A program made the position numbers and the translations under genes. Below, one piece after another: positions 60,667-64,000 of a stretch of 64,000 bases of DNA (its first letter is position 1; each line of letters opens with the position of its first letter). The notes under the pieces are model-generated. The model ran no database searches. It saw only the letters and a list, made by a program, of their open reading frames with translations, and was not told the DNA's origin. Source of the DNA: Megalonaias nervosa (taxonomy: Eukaryota > Mollusca > Bivalvia > Unionida > Unionidae). The stretch spans positions 23,848 through 87,847 of the forward strand of contig JAECUM010010994.1 in the NCBI GenBank assembly GCA_016617855.1. The letters are read 5' to 3'.

Positions 60667-62235
60667 CCCCCACCCTTGTGATGGCCCTGAATACCCATAT
60701 CCCCCACCCTTGTGATGGCCCTGAATACCCATATCACCTACCTTGTGATGGCACTGAATACCTGTATCACACACCCTTATCATGGCCCTGAATACCCATA
60801 TCACCCACCCTTGAGATGGCCCTGAATACCCATATCCCCAACCCTTATCATGGCCCCGAATATCCATATCCCCCTTGTGATGGCCCTGAATGCCCATATC
60901 CCCAACCCTTATCATGGCCCTGAATATCCATCTCCCCCTTGTGATGGCCCTGAATGCCCATATCCCCAACCCTTAACATGGCCCTGAATATCCATCTCCC
61001 CCTTGTGATGGCCCTGAATGCCCATATCCCCAACCCTTAACATGGCCCTGAATATCCATCTCCCCCTTGTGATGGCCCTGAATACCCATCTCCCCCACCC
61101 TTGTGATGGCCCTGAATACCCATATCACCCACCCTTGTGATGGCCCTGAATACCTGAATACCCATATCAACCAAAACTTATCATGGTGCTGAATATCCAT
61201 ATCGACTACCTTTATATAATATGGCCCTGAATATCCATATCGCCCACCCTTGTGATTATCCCAATACCCATATCCCCACCCTTGTGACGGCCCTGAATAC
61301 ACATATCTCCCAACCTTGTGATGGCCTTGAATACCCATTTCACCCACCTTGTGATGGTCCTGAATACCCATAGCCCCTGCCCTTGTGATTACAAAAAATA
61401 CCCATATCACCCACCCTTGTGATGGCCCTGAATACCCATTTCACCCACCTTGTGATGGCCCTGAATATCCATATCACCCACCCTTAGCATGGCATTAATA
61501 CCCATATCGCCCACCATCCATATTGCCTACCCTTATATAACATGGCCTGAATACCCATATTGCCCACCCTTGTGATTGTCCTATATACCCATATCCCCCA
61601 CCTTTATCGTGGCTCTGAATACCCATATTGCCCACCCTTGTGATGGCCCTGAAATACCCATATCACCCACACTAATCATGGTCCTGAATATCCATATTGC
61701 CCACCCTTGTGATTGTCATAAATACCCATATCACCCGCCCTTGTGATGGCCTTTAATATCCATATCACACACCCTTCTGATGGCCCTGAAATGCCCATAT
61801 TGCCCACACTTATCATGGTCCTGAATACCCATATTGCCCACCCTTGTGATTGCCATAAATACCCATATCACCCACCCTTGTGATGGCCCTGAAATGCCCA
61901 CACTGTACACACTTATCATGGTCCTGAATACCCATATTGCCCACCCTTGTGATTGCCATAAATACCCATATCACCCACACTTGTGATGACTGTGAATACC
62001 CATATCAGCCACCCTTGCAATGGCTCTGAAATACCCATATTGCTCACACTTATCATCGCCCTGAATACTCATATCACCTACCCTTGTGATTGCCCTGAAT
62101 ACCAATATCCCCCACCCTTATCATGGCTCTGAATACTGATATCGCCCACCCTTGTGATGGCCCTGAATACCATATCACCCACCCTTGTGATGGCCCTGAA
62201 ATACTCATATCACCCACACTTATCATGGTCTTGAA

Positions 62236-63027
62236 TGTACCATGTTTTATACAGATATCCTGAATGGATTAGAAGTTCTGCTCTGGAAATGAAAATGTGC
62301 TATGCATAGATGGATGGATGAATAAATGGATAAGAAATATTAAAAGCACTGAGAGAGAAGAAGTATGAACAGAAAATGGCACATCCACACCACTAATCTA
62401 ATATATATACCAAATTTCACAGATATATTTTGCACTGGAAACAAAAATGTGAATAATGGATGGCTAGGCATAGAAATGGACAAAAACAATTAAAAATTTT
62501 CAAAATTTAAGAATTTTGAACATCAATAGGGCCTATGAAAACAAAAAGTCTAAAATGTGTATCAAATTTCAAAGAGATGAATGGTTTTTAAGTTTTGCTT
62601 CAGAAATGTTGTGTATGAAAGTACAGGTTTAGTAGCATGTCAGCACAACACTGGGTATAAGGTGCTGATTAAAAAGTTAAATTTTTAAAAAATTATATTA
62701 TAGGATCCAGACACAAAAGTGTGAAAGATAAATGAATAGATCTACAAACGGACAAAAGTGGATAATGGATGAGCAGACATAAGAAATGAACAGAAGTGTG
62801 GATAATGGATTGACAGACATAAAAATGGATAAAAACAAAAGCAACAACGAATAGCAAAAGGTTCATCTGGATCACTAGTCCAATATGCACACTGCATTTC
62901 ACTGAAGTGTCTTGAACAAATTGAAAGTTATAGTCCTCTCCAAAAAATTATTTCGAACAGATGGACGACAGAGAAGATAGATGAAAAGTGTCAGCCATAT
63001 TCCCCATATATGTCTTAGGGATAAAAA
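62236..63027. repeat. Diverged repeat modules with GGATGGATG-type words
   Basis: Loose modules contain a CAAATTTCA.AGAGAT word, GAAATG and GGATGGATGAATAAATGG/AATGGATGAGCAGACAT. They are strongly diverged; unit length is not certain. Confidence 0.4.
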
Positions 63028-64000
63028 GTGCTTATCTTGACTAAATGACTTAGACAAGGTCAATTAATTTTAAGTACTTGTCTTGACTAAATGACTTAGA
63101 CAAGGTCCATTGATTTTAAGTACTTATCTTGACTACACGACTTAGACAAGGTCCATTAATTTTAAGTACTTGTCTTGACTAAATGACTTAGACAAGTTCC
63201 ATTGATTTTAAGTACTTGTCTTGACTAAATGGCTTAGACAAGTTCCATTGATTTTAAGTACTTATCTTGACTAAATGGCTTAGACAAGGTCCATTGATTT
63301 TAAGTACTTATCTTGACTAAATGACTTAGACAAGGTCCATTGATTTTAAGTACTTATCTTGACTAAATGACTTAGACAAGGTCCATTGATTTTAAGTACT
63401 AAATGGCTTAGACAAGATCCATTGATTTTAAGTACTTATCTTGACTAAATGACTTAGACAAGGTCCACTGATTTTAAGTTCTTATCTTGACTAAATGACT
63501 TAGACAAGGTCCATTGATTTTAAGTACTTATCTTGACTAAATGACTTAGACAAGGTCCACTGATTTTAAGTACTTATCTTGACTAAATGACTTAGACAAG
63601 GTCCATTGATTTTAAGTACTTGTCTTGACTAAATGACTTAGACAAGTTCCGTTGATTTTAAGTACTTATCTTGACTAAATGACTTAGACAAGGTCCATTG
63701 ATTTTAAGCACTTATCTTGACTAAATGACTTAGACAAGGTTCATTGATTTTAAGCACTTATCTTTACTAAATGACTTAGACAAGGTCCACTGATTTTAAG
63801 TACTTATCTTGACTAAATGACTTAGACAAGATCCATTGATTTTAAGTACTTATCTTGACTAAATGGCTTAGACAAGGTCCACTGATTTTAAGTACTTATC
63901 TTGACTAAATGACTTAGACAAGGTTCACTGATTTTAAGTACTTATCTTGACTAAATGACTTAGACAAGGTCCACTGATTTTAAGTACTTATCTTGACTAA
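63028..64000. repeat. Satellite-like array, 46-bp unit, about 21 copies to window edge
   Basis: The unit: GACTTAGACAAGGTCCATTG, ATTTTAAGTACTTATCTTGA, CTAAAT. Copies are highly similar, with one copy near 63395 lacking about 10 bp. Each unit holds an imperfect palindrome CTTGACTAA-ATGAC-TTAGACAAG. It continues beyond the window. Confidence 0.97.

Larger units (their letters stand above)
59510..62235. repeat. Minisatellite, 32-34-bp unit, about 2.7 kb
   Basis: The unit reads about CCCACCCTTATGATGGCCCT then GAATACCAATATCC. Left-hand units carry CTTATGATGGCCTTG, right-hand ones CTTGTGATGGCCCTG and CCATATTGCCC, so subfamilies are spatially segregated. Frames on either strand of 60-145 codons are repeat artefacts. 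Confidence 0.96.

Noticed and set aside
59340..61919. Frames with GIQGHHKGG-like peptides, which look like a repetitive secreted protein
   Set aside because: They are translations of the roughly 33-bp minisatellite on both strands.
63028..64000. CRISPR array
   Set aside because: Units are contiguous and nearly identical, with no unique spacers between repeats; the context is eukaryotic.

Overview
The window looks like AT-rich, intron- and repeat-dominated genomic DNA of a marine invertebrate, most probably a mollusc. The basis is: spliced exons with GT/AG borders, no bacterial-style genes, several tRNA-derived SINE families, non-LTR, Ty3/Gypsy-like and DIRS-like retroelements, MITEs, and at least a dozen minisatellite arrays. 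Assignment to molluscs rests on my recollection of similar dispersed repeats and is an inference.

Only one host gene is convincingly present. Three exons on the minus strand (43121-43263, 40468-40556, 19703-19849) join in frame across matching intron phases. They encode the N-terminal region and first cyclic-nucleotide-binding domain of an Epac / RAPGEF4-type cAMP-activated Rap exchange factor. Intron lengths are about 2.6 kb and 20.6 kb. The start codon and the DEP, second CNB, RA and GEF exons were not found here and probably lie outside the window. A second, weaker exon-like segment (36186-36353, minus) resembles part of a seven-transmembrane receptor.

Layout. 1-3100: end of a 42-bp array, a SINE relic, old dispersed repeats. 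3120-5455: a 26-37-bp minisatellite. 5766-6917: a CTG-containing minisatellite split by a MITE. 7140-7830: a non-LTR reverse transcriptase relic. 9743-10708: an unexplained GC-richer block open on both strands. 12050-12832: a long inverted repeat. 13300-15056: an L2/CR1-like LINE in one frame with stops. 16.8-18.8 kb and 38.9 kb: copies of one dispersed repeat. 19703-43263: the Epac exons, with introns carrying a DIRS-like element (20225-22830), palindromic repeats (22933-23345), a TTCATGAA-rich block, two SINE copies, a 43-bp array, and a decayed Ty3/Gypsy-like element (26945-30180) with an insertion in its right LTR. 43.3-64 kb: a SINE, 50-bp and 30-bp arrays (the latter split by a LINE), another LINE relic, nested MITEs, a roughly 33-bp array with a near-perfect 276-bp inverted duplication, and a 46-bp satellite running off the end.

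No operon-like or defence-type system was seen. The most notable observations are structural: nested insertions that can be ordered in time, long inverted repeats, and minisatellites whose unit length keeps long antisense frames open.
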